Part shown: piece by piece, positions 45,921 through 55,162 of the stretch
Layout: every line of letters begins with the position of its first letter
How positions within the stretch are numbered: position 1 is the first letter of the stretch
Assembly (NCBI GenBank): GCA_017427885.1
Contig: JAFRRW010000011.1
Coordinates: forward strand, 434,001-498,000
DNA from: Bacteroidales bacterium
Lineage (GTDB): Bacteria > Bacteroidota > Bacteroidia > Bacteroidales > UBA932
DNA: 64,000 nt
Reading direction: 5' to 3'
Notes under the pieces: model-generated
The model's input: the letters and a program-made list of their open reading frames with translations, nothing else
The model's database searches: none
Told to the model about the DNA's origin: nothing
Made by a program: the position numbers and the translations under genes

Positions 45921-47105
45921 TCAGTAAAGGAAGTTATTGAAGGGCCAGCGGCCGGCGTGGATTTCGGCTACCATCTTGTAAAGGTCGTTCCTGAGTTTAG
46001 GAATACCTGTCTTCTCTTTTGCAGAGATGAAAATACAAGGAGTTTTTTCTTTCGCTATCCAACTGTTTTTTAATTCTTCCAGCGTATAATTCCTCTCGTC
46101 GCGGGGGGTCAGCGAAAACTCGTCGTATTCCTCGTAGGTGTATGCGTCGATCTTGTTGAACACCACATACACCGGTTTGTTTCCGGCTCCTATTTCCTTC
46201 AAGGTGTTTTCCACCACCTTCATCTGTTCCTCGAACCCAGGGTGGGAGATGTCCACGACATGAACCAGGATATCCGCCTCCCGGACCTCGTCAAGGGTAC
46301 TCTTGAAGGCCTCTATCAATTGTGTGGGAAGTTTTCTTATGAATCCTACCGTGTCGCTCAGGAGGAAGGGGACATTTTCAATGACGACCTTCCTTACCGT
46401 CGTATCGAGGGTTGCGAAAAGTTTGTTTTCAGCGAAGACGTCGGACTTTGAGAGCAGGTTCATAATGGTGCTTTTCCCGACGTTGGTGTATCCCACCAGG
46501 GAAATTCTCACCAACTGGCCGCGGTTGCTCCTTTGGGTGGCCATCTGGCGGTCCACCTTTTTCAACTGTTCTTTCAGCCGGTTTATCCTCTCCTTTACGA
46601 TACGACGGTCCGCCTCGATCTGGGTTTCACCCATACCTCCCCTGGTTCCGTGTCCTCCCCTCTGCCTTTCAAGGTGGGTCCACATTCCAGCGAGCCGGGG
46701 CAGCATATAGTTGTACCGGGCCAGTTCCACCTGCATTTTAGCATAGGAGGTCTTGGCTCTCTGGGCGAATATTTCCAGGATGAGGCTGGTCCTGTCGATG
46801 ACGGCGCTGGACTTGATTTCTTTCTCTATGTTCCTCTGCTGGATTCCTGAGAGTTCGTCGTCGAAAATGACATAGTTGATACCGTTTTCTTCGCAGTAGT
46901 CGGCGATTTCCTTCAGTTTTCCAGACCTTACATAGGTTGAAGAAAGCGGTTTGTCGAGCCTCTGTACGAATTTCTTATCCCCTTCAACTCCCGCCGTAAG
47001 GGCCAGGAATTCCAGTTCGTCGAGATATTCGAACACCTTCCGTTCACTGTCTCCCTGCCGGATTACCCCGACGAATACCGCCTTCTCAATATGGTTTTCT
47101 TCCAT
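45921..47105 (-). CDS. hflX: GTPase HflX
   Basis: 394 residues. HflX is a ribosome-associated GTPase that splits stalled or heat-damaged 70S ribosomes. N-terminal glycine-rich and helical domain (GGHGTRGGMGETQIEADRR), Walker A LVGYTNVGKSTIMNLLSK, switch LLSDTVGFIRKLPTQLIEAF, NKID in YVVFNKIDAY. Starts after the tonB terminator. Ends 20 bp from hairpin repeat copy B. Confidence 0.96.
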   Translation of the reverse strand: MEENHIEKAVFVGVIRQGDSERKVFEYLDELEFLALTAGVEGDKKFVQRLDKPLSSTYVRSGKLKEIADYCEENGINYVIFDDELSGIQQRNIEKEIKSSAVIDRTSLILEIFAQRAKTSYAKMQVELARYNYMLPRLAGMWTHLERQRGGHGTRGGMGETQIEADRRIVKERINRLKEQLKKVDRQMATQRSNRGQLVRISLVGYTNVGKSTIMNLLSKSDVFAENKLFATLDTTVRKVVIENVPFLLSDTVGFIRKLPTQLIEAFKSTLDEVREADILVHVVDISHPGFEEQMKVVENTLKEIGAGNKPVYVVFNKIDAYTYEEYDEFSLTPRDERNYTLEELKNSWIAKEKTPCIFISAKEKTGIPKLRNDLYKMVAEIHAGRWPFNNFLY

Positions 47106-47116
47106 CCTTCTGGTTG

Positions 47117-47146
47117 AAAAAAGGCCATCCGGTTGGGGACGGCCTT
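47117..47146 (-). terminator. Rho-independent terminator of tonB
   Basis: On the minus strand AAGGCCGTCC (47146-47137) pairs with GGATGGCCTT (47130-47121) with one G-T pair and a 6-nt loop, followed by a T-run at 47120-47117. It lies 20 bp after the tonB stop and 11 bp before the hflX start. Confidence 0.8.
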
Positions 47147-47166
47147 GTCTTTACAGGAAATAAATT

Positions 47167-47859
47167 CTATCTCAACTGGAAGATGACGGGGAAGGTGTAT
47201 GTAACCTTCACGGCACGGTCCCTCTGCCTTCCGGGTTTCCACTTCGGAGACATTGAAACAACCCTGACAGCTTCTTTGTCGAGGGATGAATCCACTCCGC
47301 GGAGAACCTTGACGTTGGAAACCGATCCGTCGGGATTGACGGTGAACTGAAGGGTTACACGACCCTGCACTCCGTTTTCCTTCGCGATTTCCGGATACTC
47401 GAGATGCTGGTTAACCCATTTGCTGAATTCATTGGCATCTCCTCCGTTGAACGAAGGTTTTTCTTCCACAAGCTGGAAAGGAATGGCCTCTTCCTCCACC
47501 TGCTCTTCTTCCGGAGCCTGCTCTACATAGTCCATGATCTCGACACCCATATTGGCGTCATCCTCGAGGTTGAGAATGTTGTCATCAACCTTGATGTCGT
47601 CGTCCACGATGTCGATCTGGTCGGAGAGAACAGGGATCTTCGGAGCTTCCGGAGGAGGGGGAGGTGTTTCCTGTGTGATGGGAACCATTTCCTCCACGTC
47701 CACGACCGTCTGGTCGTCTGCAAAGGCGTCGTTCTTGGCCTCCTTCGTCTGGTATTCAAATGCGCAGAATACTGCGAGGAGAGCGAGAACGAGACCTATT
47801 TCAGTGAAGAGAAGTCTCTTGTTCTCAAGACTGGCTTTCGGTGATTTCTTTACTTCCAT
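47167..47859 (-). CDS. tonB: TonB energy transducer
   Basis: 230 residues. One N-terminal membrane helix (FTEIGLVLALLAVFCAFEY), a Pro/Glu-rich periplasmic spacer with TPPPPPEAPKIP, and the C-terminal TonB domain (about 145-230) with WVNQHLEYPEIAKENGVQG, VTLQFTVNPDGSVSNVKVLR and YTFPVIFQL. It couples the ExbBD proton motor to outer-membrane receptors. No exbB/exbD in the window. A TATCTTTA sequence at 47898-47891 may be its -7 box. Confidence 0.94.
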   Translation of the reverse strand: MEVKKSPKASLENKRLLFTEIGLVLALLAVFCAFEYQTKEAKNDAFADDQTVVDVEEMVPITQETPPPPPEAPKIPVLSDQIDIVDDDIKVDDNILNLEDDANMGVEIMDYVEQAPEEEQVEEEAIPFQLVEEKPSFNGGDANEFSKWVNQHLEYPEIAKENGVQGRVTLQFTVNPDGSVSNVKVLRGVDSSLDKEAVRVVSMSPKWKPGRQRDRAVKVTYTFPVIFQLR

Positions 47860-47940
47860 TTCAGTATAAATTATACTTCGGTTTGCGGGGTAAAGATAGA
47901 AATAATTATTGGTAAATCAAATTAATTCGTTTCGTTTTTG

Positions 47941-47948
47941 TAGTTTTG
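47941..47948 (+). promoter_or_regulatory. -7 promoter box of ybeY-mnmG
   Basis: TAGTTTTG matches TAnnTTTG and lies 16 bp before the ybeY ATG. Confidence 0.6.
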
Positions 47949-47964
47949 CACAAAGTTTTCAACA

Positions 47965-48393
47965 ATGGTCAGGTATTTTTCCGAGGATATAAAATTCAAT
48001 TTCAAGGGTCGCCGGGGCAATAATAGATGGCTTTCCGCGGTTGCCGAAAAGGAAGGAAGGAAGATAGGTGAAGTTAATGTCATTTTCTGTTCCGACCCCT
48101 ATGTTCTCGATGTTAACAGGAAATATCTCGGCCACGACTATTACACAGACATAATCACCTTTGATTACTGTGAAGGAGAGGTCATTTCGGGCGACCTTTT
48201 TATCAGCGTTGATTCCGTAAAGGATAATGCGTCGTTCTACGGCGCTTCTTTCGACGAGGAACTCCACAGGGTAATCGTACACGGGATCCTGCATCTTATC
48301 GGATACGACGACGGTACTGACGAGGAGAAGAAGACGATGAGGGAGAAAGAGGATTGTTATCTTTCCCTTCGAAAGGGAATGTCCGAGAAATGA
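47965..48393 (+). CDS. ybeY: Endoribonuclease YbeY (rRNA maturation)
   Basis: 142 residues. The metal motif is [13 protein letters not shown]: two His are present and the position of the third His in proteobacterial YbeY is Asp here, a variant I associate with Bacteroidota. [11 protein letters not shown] is the other family block. It acts in 16S rRNA 3' processing and ribosome quality control. Its stop overlaps the mnmG start as ATGA, so the two are coupled. Confidence 0.94.
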   Translation: MVRYFSEDIKFNFKGRRGNNRWLSAVAEKEGRKIGEVNVIFCSDPYVLDVNRKYLGHDYYTDIITFDYCEGEVISGDLFISVDSVKDNASFYGASFDEELHRVIVHGILHLIGYDDGTDEEKKTMREKEDCYLSLRKGMSEK

Positions 48394-50360
48394 ACAGCAA
48401 GTACGATGTCATAGTTGTAGGCGGAGGCCATGCCGGCTGCGAGGCGGCTATGGCGGCCGCCGGTCTCGGATCCACCGTCCTTCTGGTTTCTCCGGACATG
48501 CTGGGTTTCGCGAGGATGTCTTGCAACCCTGCGGTGGGAGGAATTGCGAAGGGACAGATAGTCCGGGAGATCGATGCTCTCGGAGGATATATGGGTATCG
48601 TCACCGACGCCTCCACCCTCCAGTTCCGGATGCTGAACAAGTCCAAAGGACCGGCAATGTGGAGCCCGCGCGCCCAGTGTGATAAAACAGCCTTTTCCCT
48701 GAACTGGAGGAAAATTCTCGAAAGTCGCTCAAACTTAGATATTTACGCAGATTCAGCAGAGGAACTTCTCTTTGAGAATTCAAAAATTACCGGCATCCGT
48801 ACAACGACCGGGGCAATTTTTCATTCTCAAGCGGTTATCCTGACGGCCGGAACCTTCCTTGGCGGGAGACTTTTCATCGGCCGGCGTTGTTTCGAAGGTG
48901 GCAGGATAGGCGAGCCTCCAACCAAGGGTATAACCGAACAGCTGGTTTCGATGGGTCTCGTATCCGGCAGGATGAAGACAGGAACACCTCCGAGGATTGA
49001 CATTTCTTCCGTTAACATCTCTTTTCTCCCCGTCCAGGTCGGAGACGCCGAGCCCGGGAAATTTTCCTTCCTTCCTTATCTTTCTCCCATTCAGGGAAAG
49101 GCGCCCCAGATGTCCTGCTACATCCTTCATACTTCTGAAAAGGTTCACGACATACTGAGGTCCGGATTCCAGGACTCTCCCCTTTTCACCGGTATGATTC
49201 ACGGCAAGGGGCCGAGGTACTGTCCTAGCATTGAGGATAAGTTGCGCGTCTTTCCGGATAAGGATTCCCATCAGCTTTTCCTTGAACCGGAAGGCCGACA
49301 CACATCGGAATATTATCTCCAGGGATTCTCTTCTTCACTTCCTCTTAAAACGCAACTGGATGCGCTGCACGCCATAAAAGGCCTTGAGAACGTACGGATT
49401 TTCAAGCCGGCCTATGCCGTGGAATACGATTATTTCGAGCCTTCCCAACTCCGCGCCACCCTTGAATCCAAATGCGTCGAGAACCTGTATCTCGCCGGCC
49501 AGGTGAACGGAACCACCGGCTATGAAGAAGCCGCCGCGCAGGGAATAATGGCGGGAATCAACGCCCATCTGAAGATAGCCGGAAAGGAACCGTTCATCCT
49601 ACGGAGGGACGAGGCGTATATAGGCGTGCTTATAGACGATCTCATCACCAAGAGTGTCGATGAACCATACAGGATGTTTACCTCCAGGGCTGAATACAGG
49701 ATACTGTTAAGGCAGGACAACGCCGACGCCAGGCTTACGGCAAGGTCTCACGAAATCGGTCTCGCTGACGATTTCAGGTATAATTACACGCTGTTGAAGT
49801 ATGATAACGCCGGGAATCTCGCTAGGCTTTGCCGGGAGGTTAAAATAAAACCGACAGCCATAAACCCGATTCTTGAAGCCAAGGGATCTGTACCGACAAC
49901 AGAATCAAAGAAGATCTCCGAGCTTATTTCCAGGCCGGACGTTGATCTTTCCGAGATTATTCAAAATGTTCCACGTGGAACAATGGAGAAGTATTCGGTC
50001 GACTTTGAGAAGCTATTCCCAGAAACCGGGACAGTCTGTCCCTTTGTCCTTGATGACAATGTTTATTCCCCAGAAGACAAAATCAGGGAGAACTACGAAA
50101 AGGAAATAATCGATTCTGTCGACACGTCAATCAAGTATAGCGGTTATATAGAAAGGGAACGGTTGGTTGCTGAGAAGTTAATTAGGCTTGAGAATATTAC
50201 CATTCCTGAAGGGTATGATTTTGATAAAGTGTCTGGCCTGACCATAGAATGCCGCCAAAAACTTCAGAGATATCAGCCCAGGACAATCGCCCAGGCGTCC
50301 AGGATATCAGGAGTTTCTCCTGCGGACATCTCCGTTTTGCTTGTATATTTTGGGAGGTAA
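48390..50360 (+). CDS. mnmG: tRNA uridine-5-carboxymethylaminomethyl modification enzyme MnmG (GidA)
   Basis: 656 residues from the ATG at 48390. FAD site [65 protein letters not shown] and the helical C-terminus ([20 protein letters not shown]). With MnmE it modifies the wobble uridine of tRNAs. A perfect parS-type palindrome is coded inside the gene at 49967 (encoding N-V-P-R-G-T) and a second sits just after its stop. mnmG is near oriC in many bacteria. Confidence 0.97.
   Translation: MNSKYDVIVVGGGHAGCEAAMAAAGLGSTVLLVSPDMLGFARMSCNPAVGGIAKGQIVREIDALGGYMGIVTDASTLQFRMLNKSKGPAMWSPRAQCDKTAFSLNWRKILESRSNLDIYADSAEELLFENSKITGIRTTTGAIFHSQAVILTAGTFLGGRLFIGRRCFEGGRIGEPPTKGITEQLVSMGLVSGRMKTGTPPRIDISSVNISFLPVQVGDAEPGKFSFLPYLSPIQGKAPQMSCYILHTSEKVHDILRSGFQDSPLFTGMIHGKGPRYCPSIEDKLRVFPDKDSHQLFLEPEGRHTSEYYLQGFSSSLPLKTQLDALHAIKGLENVRIFKPAYAVEYDYFEPSQLRATLESKCVENLYLAGQVNGTTGYEEAAAQGIMAGINAHLKIAGKEPFILRRDEAYIGVLIDDLITKSVDEPYRMFTSRAEYRILLRQDNADARLTARSHEIGLADDFRYNYTLLKYDNAGNLARLCREVKIKPTAINPILEAKGSVPTTESKKISELISRPDVDLSEIIQNVPRGTMEKYSVDFEKLFPETGTVCPFVLDDNVYSPEDKIRENYEKEIIDSVDTSIKYSGYIERERLVAEKLIRLENITIPEGYDFDKVSGLTIECRQKLQRYQPRTIAQASRISGVSPADISVLLVYFGR
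49967..49982. promoter_or_regulatory. parS-type ParB-binding site 1 (inside mnmG)
   Basis: TGTTCCACGTGGAACA, a perfect 16-bp palindrome, the same pattern as parS of other bacteria (TGTTTCACGTGAAACA and variants). It is kept although it lies in a coding sequence. Marks the origin-proximal region of the chromosome. Confidence 0.8.
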
Positions 50361-50361
50361 A

Positions 50362-50377
50362 TGTTCCACGTGGAACA
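50362..50377. promoter_or_regulatory. parS-type ParB-binding site 2 (mnmG/ruvA gap)
   Basis: TGTTCCACGTGGAACA, identical to site 1. It fills the 17-bp gap between the convergent mnmG and ruvA stop codons almost exactly. Confidence 0.85.
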
Positions 50378-50965
50378 CTAAAGAATCTTCAGAGCCTCTT
50401 TTATTATCTCTTCCACGGACGCTCCTGGATTTGCCGACAGGATAGAACGCACGGCCTTGTGCACATTTGGTTTCGAGAATCCCAGCAGGACAAGGGCCGT
50501 TCCCGCCTGCTCGGCTACGTCGTCGATTCCAGCCGCAATAATTGACCCGGACGCGCTTCCTTCGCCTTTTATTACCTTGTCTTTCAGTTCCAGGACAAGC
50601 CTCTGGGCGCTTTTGGCCCCAATGCCTTTCACGCTCTTTATCTTTGCGATATTCTCCGAAAGGATGGCTTCCCTGACTTCTTCCGAACTCATCGAAGACA
50701 ACATCATTCTGGCAGAAGCGACACCGATGCCGGACACGCTAATCAACAGGCGGAAGATTTCCCTTTCGTCCTTGGTAAAAAATCCGTAGAATTCCTCATC
50801 ATCTTCGCGGAGATAATGGTGGATGTAGATCTTGGCCTCTTTCAGGCCTTTTACCGCCTCGTATGTTTGAAGGGAAATCAGCATACTGTAGCCCACCCCA
50901 TTGCAGTCCAGGACTATTTCGGTGGGATTAAGCTCTGCAACCGACCCTCTGATGTAGTCTATCAT
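50378..50965 (-). CDS. ruvA: Holliday junction DNA-binding subunit RuvA
   Basis: 195 residues. N-terminal OB fold (MIDYIRGSVAELNPTEIVLD), helix-hairpin-helix pair (LISVSGIGVASARMMLSSMS and IKSVKGIGAKSAQRLVLELK) and the C-terminal RuvB-binding domain. Tetramer that holds the junction for RuvB. Its own -7 box is at 50982-50989. Convergent with mnmG. Confidence 0.96.
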   Translation of the reverse strand: MIDYIRGSVAELNPTEIVLDCNGVGYSMLISLQTYEAVKGLKEAKIYIHHYLREDDEEFYGFFTKDEREIFRLLISVSGIGVASARMMLSSMSSEEVREAILSENIAKIKSVKGIGAKSAQRLVLELKDKVIKGEGSASGSIIAAGIDDVAEQAGTALVLLGFSKPNVHKAVRSILSANPGASVEEIIKEALKIL

Positions 50966-50981
50966 ATTCTTCTTCTTTCCC

Positions 50982-50989
50982 CAAAATTA
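50982..50989 (-). promoter_or_regulatory. -7 promoter box of ruvA
   Basis: On the minus strand TAATTTTG, a perfect TAnnTTTG match, 16 bp before the ruvA ATG. Confidence 0.6.
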
Positions 50990-51022
50990 AGGTATTTTTG
51001 CCTCAATTAAAAGATGAATTGC

Positions 51023-51030
51023 TAAATTTG
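51023..51030 (+). promoter_or_regulatory. Promoter of the sufS-sufE-sufT-folK operon
   Basis: TAAATTTG (-7) with TTTG at 50997-51000, 22 bp upstream, as a possible -33 element; 20 bp before the sufS ATG. Confidence 0.65.
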
Positions 51031-51050
51031 CAATCCATCAGAGATTATAA

Positions 51051-52274
51051 ATGCTTGTAGAGGAAATAAGAAAGAGTTTTCCTGGCCTTGCCGGGACCGT
51101 ATATTCCCGCCCGCTTGTCTATTTTGACAATGCGGCCACCGCGATGCGTCCGATCCGTGTGATCAGCAAGTTGGAGGACCTTTCTTACAACCACAACGCC
51201 AATATCCACCGGGCCGTGCACAGGCTTTCCGCCGAGGCAACCGAGGAATACGAGAACACCAGGGATTCTGTTCAGAAGTATCTGAATGCCAGGTCTCGGG
51301 AGGAAATAGTTTTCACATCAGGGACGACTGCGGCGGTTAATCTTGCCGCCTTTTGTTTCGGTGAATCTTTCATCCGTCACGGAGACGAAATTCTGGTTTC
51401 CGAGGCGGAACACCACTCAAACCTGGTTCCCTGGCAGATGATGTGTGAGAGAAAAGGGGCAGTTCTTAAGAAACTTCCTATCGAGGACGACGGAACCGTT
51501 TCCCTTGATGTCCTCGTCAGGATGCTGACTCCGGCGACAAAGCTCTTCTGTGTAGCTCACATTACCAACACCCTTGGGATCGAGAACCCTTTGAAAGACA
51601 TCGTAAATATTTGTCATTCAAAGAATTGTCCTGTTTTTGCCGATGGGGCGCAGGGGATTGTCCACAGCAGGACGGACGTGCAGGAAACAGGTGTGGATTT
51701 CTATTCCTTTTCCGGCCATAAAGTGTACGCGGCCACCGGAACGGGCGTGCTTTACGGGAGGAAGGAACTGCTTGAGAAGATGCCTCCATATATGGGTGGC
51801 GGCGAAATGGTAGGAACAGTTAAATTCACGGGCACCACCTATGCGCCCCTTCCTGGAAAATTTGAGGCCGGAACCCAGAATATCAATGCCATTCCGACCC
51901 TCGTTCCGGCCCTTGAAATGGCGGAGGCAATGAGAGACACGGAGTTGGAAAAATATTGCGAGGGGGTTTCGGAATATATTTTTGATGCCTTGACTTCAAA
52001 TCCGCGGATCCGTCTTTTCGGTGTTCCACGTGGAGCACAGAAAAAGGCGCCTATTTTCTCTTTTGTCGTCGACGGAGTCCACCACGAAGACATTGCCCTT
52101 ATCCTTGACAAAATGGGTATTGCGGTTCGTTCCGGGCAGATGTGCGCCGAACCGGTTATGGACAGGTTCGGGGTGACAGGCATGGTCAGGGCTTCGCTTG
52201 CACCGTACAATACGATGGAGGAGGCCGAAAGCTTCATTCGCGCCCTTGAAAGGGCCATAAAAATGCTTTCATAG
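51051..52274 (+). CDS. sufS: SufS-type cysteine desulfurase
   Basis: 407 residues, PLP-dependent class V aminotransferase fold. N-terminus YFDNAATAMRP, PLP contacts SEAEHHSNLVPWQ and GAQGIVHSRTDVQ, Schiff-base Lys in FSGHKVYAATGTGVLYG and the active Cys in VRSGQMCAEPVM. Supplies sulfur for Fe-S clusters via SufE, encoded next with a 3-bp gap. A parS-like 16-mer (one mismatch) is inside at 52022. SufBCD are not in the window. Confidence 0.95.
   Translation: MLVEEIRKSFPGLAGTVYSRPLVYFDNAATAMRPIRVISKLEDLSYNHNANIHRAVHRLSAEATEEYENTRDSVQKYLNARSREEIVFTSGTTAAVNLAAFCFGESFIRHGDEILVSEAEHHSNLVPWQMMCERKGAVLKKLPIEDDGTVSLDVLVRMLTPATKLFCVAHITNTLGIENPLKDIVNICHSKNCPVFADGAQGIVHSRTDVQETGVDFYSFSGHKVYAATGTGVLYGRKELLEKMPPYMGGGEMVGTVKFTGTTYAPLPGKFEAGTQNINAIPTLVPALEMAEAMRDTELEKYCEGVSEYIFDALTSNPRIRLFGVPRGAQKKAPIFSFVVDGVHHEDIALILDKMGIAVRSGQMCAEPVMDRFGVTGMVRASLAPYNTMEEAESFIRALERAIKMLS
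52022..52037. promoter_or_regulatory. Near-perfect parS-type site 3 (inside sufS)
   Basis: TGTTCCACGTGGAGCA, one mismatch from the two perfect sites at 49,967 and 50,362. Third member of the same cluster, or a degenerate copy. Confidence 0.5.
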
Positions 52275-52277
52275 TAT

Positions 52278-52700
52278 ATGGAAACGAGTTTGGAGGAAGT
52301 CAAGAAACAGGTCGTGGAGGATTTTTCCCTTTATGACGAATGGCTTGATAAATACGAATATCTCATCGAGCTGGGGAAGGCCCTTGAAAACTATCCTGAA
52401 GAAAAAAAGACAGATGACAGGCTTATCAAAGGCTGCCAGTCAAGAGTTTGGCTTGACTATTGGGTAAAAGACGGAAGGATCTGGTTTTCAGCGGACAGCG
52501 ATGCCATCATAACGAAGGGGATCATTTCTATGCTCATCAGTGTCTATTCCGGAAGGACCCCGGAAGAAATAGCCGGAGACGACTTTGGGTTCGTGGAGGA
52601 AATAGGCCTGAAGGAGAATCTTTCTCCCACCAGGGCGAACGGCCTTGCGTCGATGATCGATAAAATCAAAGCCGTTGCGGCCGAAAACGTGCAGAGTTGA
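52278..52700 (+). CDS. sufE: Sulfur acceptor protein SufE
   Basis: 140 residues. Contains the acceptor cysteine in DRLIKGCQSRVWLDYW and the family end ISVYSGRTPEEI. It takes persulfide sulfur from SufS and passes it to the SufBCD scaffold. Stop overlaps the next ATG as TGATG. Confidence 0.95.
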   Translation: METSLEEVKKQVVEDFSLYDEWLDKYEYLIELGKALENYPEEKKTDDRLIKGCQSRVWLDYWVKDGRIWFSADSDAIITKGIISMLISVYSGRTPEEIAGDDFGFVEEIGLKENLSPTRANGLASMIDKIKAVAAENVQS

Positions 52701-53068
52701 TGCAGGAACAGGACAATAAGGAAAAAGAGATTCTCTCCGCCGAGGACGTGAAGGAGCTTGCGCCCCTTTACGACAACGTCGTGATGGCCCTAAAGCAGGT
52801 CTATGACCCGGAAATACCGGTGAACATCTATGACCTTGGCCTGATTTACGAGGTGAACATATCCAAGGATCATACGGTGAATATCCTGATGACGTTCACT
52901 GCTCCTAACTGCCCGATGGCCGACGAGGTCATTTTGGATGTAAAAACCAGCGTGGAGGATGTTCCGGGGGTGAAATCCTGCAACGTGGAACTCACGTTCG
53001 ACCCGGTCTGGGACCAGAGCATGCTCTCGGAAGAGGCCAGGGTGGAACTCGGTTTGGAGGACATCTGA
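52700..53068 (+). CDS. sufT: SufT/MIP18-family Fe-S maturation protein (DUF59)
   Basis: 122 residues from the ATG at 52700. DUF59 features: QVYDPEIPVNIYDLGLIYEV, then TAPNCPMADEVILDV with the conserved Cys, and the end VELTFDPVWDQSMLSEEAR. Such proteins help Fe-S cluster delivery. Overlaps sufE upstream and folK downstream (TGATG each). Confidence 0.9.
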   Translation: MQEQDNKEKEILSAEDVKELAPLYDNVVMALKQVYDPEIPVNIYDLGLIYEVNISKDHTVNILMTFTAPNCPMADEVILDVKTSVEDVPGVKSCNVELTFDPVWDQSMLSEEARVELGLEDI

Positions 53069-53571
53069 TGGACTCCGTGAGCCTCTATCTTTCCCTCGGA
53101 TCCAATCTCGGCGACCGCGAAGCCAATCTCCGGACGGCCCTGGACCTACTGGACGAGAGGCTGGGCTTTCCGCCCGCCGCGATATCTTCAATGATAGAAT
53201 CTGACGCGTGGATGTTCGACGGTCCGTGTTTTCTGAACTGCGTCGTCCTGTACAGGCTTCCGCTTCCGGAAGTTTCCCCAAGGAAGGAGGCAAGGCGGAT
53301 TCTAGACATTTGCAAGGGAATTGAGAAGGAAATGGGCCGCACCGACGTCGAGGAATATGCCCTGGACGGCCGCAGGATATATCATTCCAGGATCATAGAC
53401 ATCGATATCCTGTTTTATGGAGATTTGCGGATGAACACCAAGAAATTGACCATTCCCCACAAAGGGATATACGACCGTCCTTTCGTGACGGGGCCGCTTT
53501 CGGAGATTGCCGAACCATCGCTGAAGGAAGAATTTCCGGAGTATTTCACCAATATTCCCCAAAATGACTAA
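53068..53571 (+). CDS. folK: HPPK (6-hydroxymethyl-7,8-dihydropterin pyrophosphokinase)
   Basis: 167 residues. SLYLSLGSNLGDREANLRTA at the start, the pterin and Mg motif RIIDIDILFYGD and IPHKGIYDRPFVTGPLSEIA at the end. It makes the pyrophosphorylated pterin used in folate synthesis. Its start overlaps the sufT stop. An odd partner for suf genes; coupling looks real. Confidence 0.95.
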   Translation: MDSVSLYLSLGSNLGDREANLRTALDLLDERLGFPPAAISSMIESDAWMFDGPCFLNCVVLYRLPLPEVSPRKEARRILDICKGIEKEMGRTDVEEYALDGRRIYHSRIIDIDILFYGDLRMNTKKLTIPHKGIYDRPFVTGPLSEIAEPSLKEEFPEYFTNIPQND

Positions 53572-53576
53572 TTTTG
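53569..53576 (+). promoter_or_regulatory. -7 promoter box of glyS
   Basis: TAATTTTG, perfect TAnnTTTG match overlapping the folK stop codon, 41 bp before the glyS ATG. Confidence 0.6.
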
Positions 53577-53617
53577 CACGTTTTCAAGGAATAAACAACG
53601 AATAAAACAAATACGAA

Positions 53618-55156
53618 ATGACACAAGACGAACTGTTCAAGGTGCTGGTCGCCCATTGCAAGGAATACGGATTCATATTCCCGTCGAGCGAGATTTATGA
53701 CGGCCTTTCCGCCGTTTATGACTATGGCCAGATGGGCGTGGAACTGAAGAACAACATCAAATCATATTGGTGGCAGGCGATGACGAGGCTCAACGAGAAC
53801 ATCGTAGGAATCGATTCCTGCGTGTTCATGCACCCCAAGACCTGGGTTGCCTCGGGTCACGTCGCAGCTTTCAACGATCCCCTCATCGACAACAAGGACT
53901 CCAAGAAACGCTATCGCGCCGACGTCCTCATCGAGGAATACCTCGGCAAGATTGAGGAAAAGATGAACAAGGAGGTTGAGAAGGGCCGCAAGCGCTTCGG
54001 AGAGTCTTTCGACGAGGAAAAGTTCCGCGAAACCAACCCCAACATCCTCAGGGAAAAGGCCAAATACGACGAGGTTCACAACCGCTATGTCGCCGCCGAA
54101 GAGGCCAACGACCTCAAGGAATACAAGCAGATAATCCTTGACTGCAACATCGTGGATCCCATTTCCGGCACGGCCAACTGGACCGACGTCCGCCAGTTCA
54201 ACCTGATGTTCAGCACCCAGATCAGCAACACCGGGGCCGACGACGACAAGATTTATCTCCGTCCCGAGACCGCCCAGGGCATATTCATCAATTACCTGAA
54301 CGTCCAGAAAACCGGCAGGATGAAGGTTCCGTTCGGCATAGCCCAGATTGGAAAGGCCTTCCGCAACGAGATCGTCGCCCGCCAGTTCATATTCAGGATG
54401 AGGGAGTTCGAACAGATGGAGATGGAGTTTTTCTGCAGGCCGGGCACCGAGATGGAATGGTTCGAAAAGTGGAAGGAAAACAGGATGAAGTGGCACAAGT
54501 CCCTCGGAATGGGAGACGAGAACTATCGTTTCCACGACCACGAGAAACTCGCCCATTACGCCAACGCCGCCACGGACATCGAATTCAAATTCCCCTTCGG
54601 TTTCAAAGAGCTTGAGGGAATCCATTCCAGGACCGATTTCGACCTCGGAAACCACCAGAAACTTTCTGGGAGGAAGATACAGTATTTCGAACCTGAAACC
54701 GAGGAGAGTTACGTTCCCTACTGCGTCGAGACGTCCATTGGAGTTGACAGGATGTTCCTTGCAGTGCTTTCACATTCCTACAAGGTCGAAGAGGTCGGGA
54801 ACGGCGAAACCAGGGTTGTCCTGAGCATTCCCGCCCCCATCGCCCCCGTCAAGGTTGCCGTTCTTCCCCTTGTCCGCAAGGACGGGCTTCCTGAACTTGC
54901 CCAGAAGGTAATCGACGAGATAAAGTACGATTTCACCTACCAGTATGACGAGAAAGACGCCATCGGACGCCGTTACCGCCGCCAGGACGCCATCGGAACG
55001 CCCTTCTGCGTGACGGTCGACTATGATTCGCTCAGGGACAGCACGGTTACCGTCCGCGACCGCGACACGATGGCCCAGGAAAGGGTTCCCATTTCGGAAC
55101 TCCGTTCCCTTATCGACAGCAAGGTAAATCTGGCAAACCTGCTCAGGAAACTGTAG
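53618..55156 (+). CDS. glyS: Glycine-tRNA ligase, single-chain class II (alpha2) type
   Basis: 512 residues. Motif 1 region YGQMGVELKNNIKSYWW, a helical insert with many Lys/Glu, motif 2 FRNEIVARQFIFRMREFEQM, EMEFFCRPGTEMEWFEKW, motif 3 ETSIGVDRMFLAVLSHSYK, and an anticodon-binding domain ending SLIDSKVNLANLLRKL. Charges tRNA-Gly. It is the dimeric eukaryote/Bacteroidota type, not the alpha2beta2 glyQ/glyS pair. Confidence 0.97.
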   Translation: MTQDELFKVLVAHCKEYGFIFPSSEIYDGLSAVYDYGQMGVELKNNIKSYWWQAMTRLNENIVGIDSCVFMHPKTWVASGHVAAFNDPLIDNKDSKKRYRADVLIEEYLGKIEEKMNKEVEKGRKRFGESFDEEKFRETNPNILREKAKYDEVHNRYVAAEEANDLKEYKQIILDCNIVDPISGTANWTDVRQFNLMFSTQISNTGADDDKIYLRPETAQGIFINYLNVQKTGRMKVPFGIAQIGKAFRNEIVARQFIFRMREFEQMEMEFFCRPGTEMEWFEKWKENRMKWHKSLGMGDENYRFHDHEKLAHYANAATDIEFKFPFGFKELEGIHSRTDFDLGNHQKLSGRKIQYFEPETEESYVPYCVETSIGVDRMFLAVLSHSYKVEEVGNGETRVVLSIPAPIAPVKVAVLPLVRKDGLPELAQKVIDEIKYDFTYQYDEKDAIGRRYRRQDAIGTPFCVTVDYDSLRDSTVTVRDRDTMAQERVPISELRSLIDSKVNLANLLRKL

Positions 55157-55162
55157 GCGAAC

